From an uncultured Oscillospiraceae bacterium (GTDB taxonomy: Bacteria > Bacillota > Clostridia > Oscillospirales > Oscillospiraceae), in assembly GCA_934661735.1 (NCBI GenBank), contig CAKUJN010000015.1, positions 1 to 31,584 of the forward strand: a stretch of 31,584 bases of DNA. The letters are read 5' to 3'. Each line of letters opens with the position of its first letter. Position 1 is the stretch's first letter. A program made the translations under genes and the position numbers. A model generated the notes under the pieces. It saw only the letters and a list, made by a program, of their open reading frames with translations, was not told the DNA's origin and made no database searches. This document shows, piece by piece, positions 30,168-31,584 of the stretch.

Positions 30168-31349
30168 TCACCGCGTCAGCTGCGTGAGAATGGACTCGAA
30201 GCCCTTGCAGGACTTGAGCAGCTGGTCGATCTCGATGTACTCGTCGCGCACATGCGCAAGGCTTTCGAGCGACGGGCCGTAGCCGATCGTCGGGATGCCC
30301 GCCTCGCCGCAGAAGCTGCTGCCGTTGGTGCAGAATGAGAAGTGCGACAGCGGGGCCTCGATGCCCGCATCCTTCAGGCCCTTCAGCGCAGCCTGCACCA
30401 GATCGCTGTCCTCTTCTGTGACCCAGGCCGGGAAATAGCGCTTGGCGCGGATGGTGTCGCCCGTCCAGCATTTCTCCTCGCCCTCGGCCAGATAGCACCG
30501 GGCCTTGAGACCGGGGTGCGTTTCCTGCGCGCGGGCAATGGCGTCGTTGACCTGCCCGAGAATGACGGCCTCGTCCTCGCCGACGAGCGTCCGGCGGTCG
30601 AACGTCGCGCGGCACAGGGACGGCACGACCGACGCGCCGGGATATGGCTGGGAGATAATATCCGTGAGCTCCAGAATGCCCTTGCCGAGCAGCGGATGCT
30701 CGTTCGGGACGATTTTGCGGATCTCGTCGATGACGGCCGTCATGGCATAGACGGCGTTGACGCCCTTTTCCGGGTTGGAGGAATGGCAGCTGACGCCCTC
30801 CGTCTCCACGACGACCTCCGCCCGGCCGCGCTGGCCGCGTTTGACGGTCGTGCTTGTGGCCTCGCCGATAATGACGAGATCGGGCTTTGCCAGCCGCGTA
30901 ATCTCACGGGAGGACACGCCCTCGAACCGCTCCTCATGCACCGTACACGACACGCAGACGCGGCCGGCGAAGTCCTTTCCGGTCTTCTCGGCAAAGCGCG
31001 CTGCGGCGGTAATCATGGCGCAGTCGCTGCCCTTCATGTCGGACGCGCCGCGGCCGTAAATTTTCCCGTCCACGATCTCGCCGCCGAACGGGTCATGCTC
31101 CCACTGCGGCGCGTCGATGACGTCGACGGTGTCGATATGGCCGTCCATCAGGATGGTCTTGCCGGGCCGCTTGCCGTTGATGGTGCCGAGAACGCTGCCG
31201 AAGCGGTCGATGATGACCTCGTCGAAGCCGTATTCCTCCATTTTGCGCTTCATCAGTTCCGCTACGCCCTGTTCACGGCCGGAGTAGCTGGGTATGCGCA
31301 GCGCTTCCTGACAAAATGCGATCAGCTGTTCGTTTGTATAAGTATCCAT
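30168..31349 (-). CDS. ygeY: M20-family metallohydrolase, YgeY-like
   Basis: A 393-residue zinc peptidase/deacylase of the M20 family. Metal and catalytic residues are seen: His71 and Asp73 in DGHIDTVD, bridging Asp104 in GASDMKG, catalytic Glu139 and metal Glu140 in HEERFEG, and Glu163 in GEATS. The sequence most resembles YgeY, the putative hydrolase linked to selenium and purine/ureide-related clusters; DAPQWEHDPFGG and IYGRGASDMKG are typical. The dimerisation insert runs about 180-290. The ATG at 31349 has AAAGGA upstream; the open frame further upstream lies inside its promoter. Relatives act on N-acylated or carbamoylated amino acids; the actual substrate is unknown. Confidence 0.83.
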   Translation of the reverse strand: MDTYTNEQLIAFCQEALRIPSYSGREQGVAELMKRKMEEYGFDEVIIDRFGSVLGTINGKRPGKTILMDGHIDTVDVIDAPQWEHDPFGGEIVDGKIYGRGASDMKGSDCAMITAAARFAEKTGKDFAGRVCVSCTVHEERFEGVSSREITRLAKPDLVIIGEATSTTVKRGQRGRAEVVVETEGVSCHSSNPEKGVNAVYAMTAVIDEIRKIVPNEHPLLGKGILELTDIISQPYPGASVVPSLCRATFDRRTLVGEDEAVILGQVNDAIARAQETHPGLKARCYLAEGEEKCWTGDTIRAKRYFPAWVTEEDSDLVQAALKGLKDAGIEAPLSHFSFCTNGSSFCGEAGIPTIGYGPSLESLAHVRDEYIEIDQLLKSCKGFESILTQLTR

Positions 31350-31385
31350 GCGGCAAAAATCCTTTCTTTCTCGATTTCTGTTTGA

Positions 31386-31414
31386 AGCATAGGGCAGCCC
31401 CGCACCGTTGTCAA
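31386..31414 (-). promoter_or_regulatory. Promoter of the YgeY-like gene
   Basis: On the minus strand a perfect -35 TTGACA (31414-31409) is followed after 17 bp by TATGCT (31391-31386). The leader to the ATG at 31349 is about 30 nt. This separate strong promoter suggests the hydrolase is transcribed on its own as well as near the regulator operon. Confidence 0.75.
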
Positions 31415-31476
31415 GCGGCCTGCGCAAATTCTATGTTTTACAGAAAATCCGCCGTCTATTTTGGTCAAAACAGCGA

Positions 31477-31508
31477 AAGCGCCCCGCGCCATGCGGCGCG
31501 GGGCGCTT
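31477..31508. terminator. GC-rich hairpin near the window end
   Basis: Perfect 14-bp arms AAGCGCCCCGCGCC and GGCGCGGGGCGCTT enclose an ATGC loop. It is followed by GAGACTGTCAAAAAA on the plus strand and by TCGCTGTTTT on the minus strand. It lies 63 bp upstream of the YgeY promoter and probably ends a gene beyond the window, read from either side. The remaining bases to 31584 contain no gene I can support; GGGGC/GCCCC at 31569-31583 begins another small hairpin. Confidence 0.6.
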
Positions 31509-31584
31509 GAGACTGTCAAAAAACGATGGAAAGCAGTTGGATGATAGAGCAGCAGGGGAAGAGTGAAGGGGGCAAAGAGCCCCC

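Noticed and set aside
1..31584. tRNA, rRNA, CRISPR arrays, transposases or integrases
   Set aside because: I looked for tRNA-like ends, regularly spaced repeats and recombinase motifs and found none; the ribbon-helix-helix and 50-residue proteins only hint at mobile-element ancestry.

Overview
The window is high-GC DNA with strong AGGAGG-type ribosome binding sites, several TTG and GTG starts, PAAET-linker lipoproteins, a YesM/YesN-type two-component pair and many Firmicutes-type ABC sugar-transport parts. This points to a gut-type member of the Clostridia, plausibly Oscillospirales. That placement is inferred from gene style; no rRNA or tRNA gene is present to confirm it. I find 24 protein-coding genes, no CRISPR array and no transposase.

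Positions 1-3.6 kb hold the 3' part of an unusual ArsR-AraC fused regulator, which converges across a shared terminator on a two-gene minus-strand operon (XRE/TPR-like regulator, then a half-size ABC exporter).

Positions 3.6-17.9 kb form a glycan-uptake and degradation locus on the plus strand: lipoprotein sugar-binding protein 1, two MalF/MalG-type permeases, an attenuator-like terminator, sugar-binding protein 2, a GH78-type alpha-L-rhamnosidase, a YesM-type histidine kinase, a YesN-type AraC response regulator, an SGNH esterase and a GH106-like glycosidase. Most junctions from the permeases onward overlap or nearly touch. No transporter ATPase is encoded, so a shared MsmX-type ATPase elsewhere is expected. 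The set suggests import of oligosaccharides from a rhamnose-containing, possibly acylated plant or microbial glycan, with deacylation and hydrolysis inside the cell, controlled by the embedded two-component system.

Positions 17.8-18.2 kb are a gene-free stretch packed with perfect inverted repeats, a likely dispersed repeat or structured RNA element. It is followed by a zinc-dependent dehydrogenase (minus) divergent from a ROK-family regulator (plus), and then a MalT-like LuxR regulator of 831 residues.

Positions 23.3-26.1 kb hold a DUF2442 protein and two unrecognised lipoproteins that share a small W/INE-containing module; the first ends in a tail very rich in Asp, Tyr, Trp and Gly.

Positions 26.1-31.4 kb are amino-acid related and mostly on the minus strand: a ribbon-helix-helix protein translationally coupled to threonine synthase, a divergent 50-residue small protein, a YheO/DauR-like regulator coupled to an uncharacterised fold-type II PLP enzyme, and a YgeY-like M20 hydrolase. 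This last group is the best candidate for an undescribed pathway. The window ends in a GC-rich hairpin followed by a sequence motif that also follows the glycan-locus terminator.
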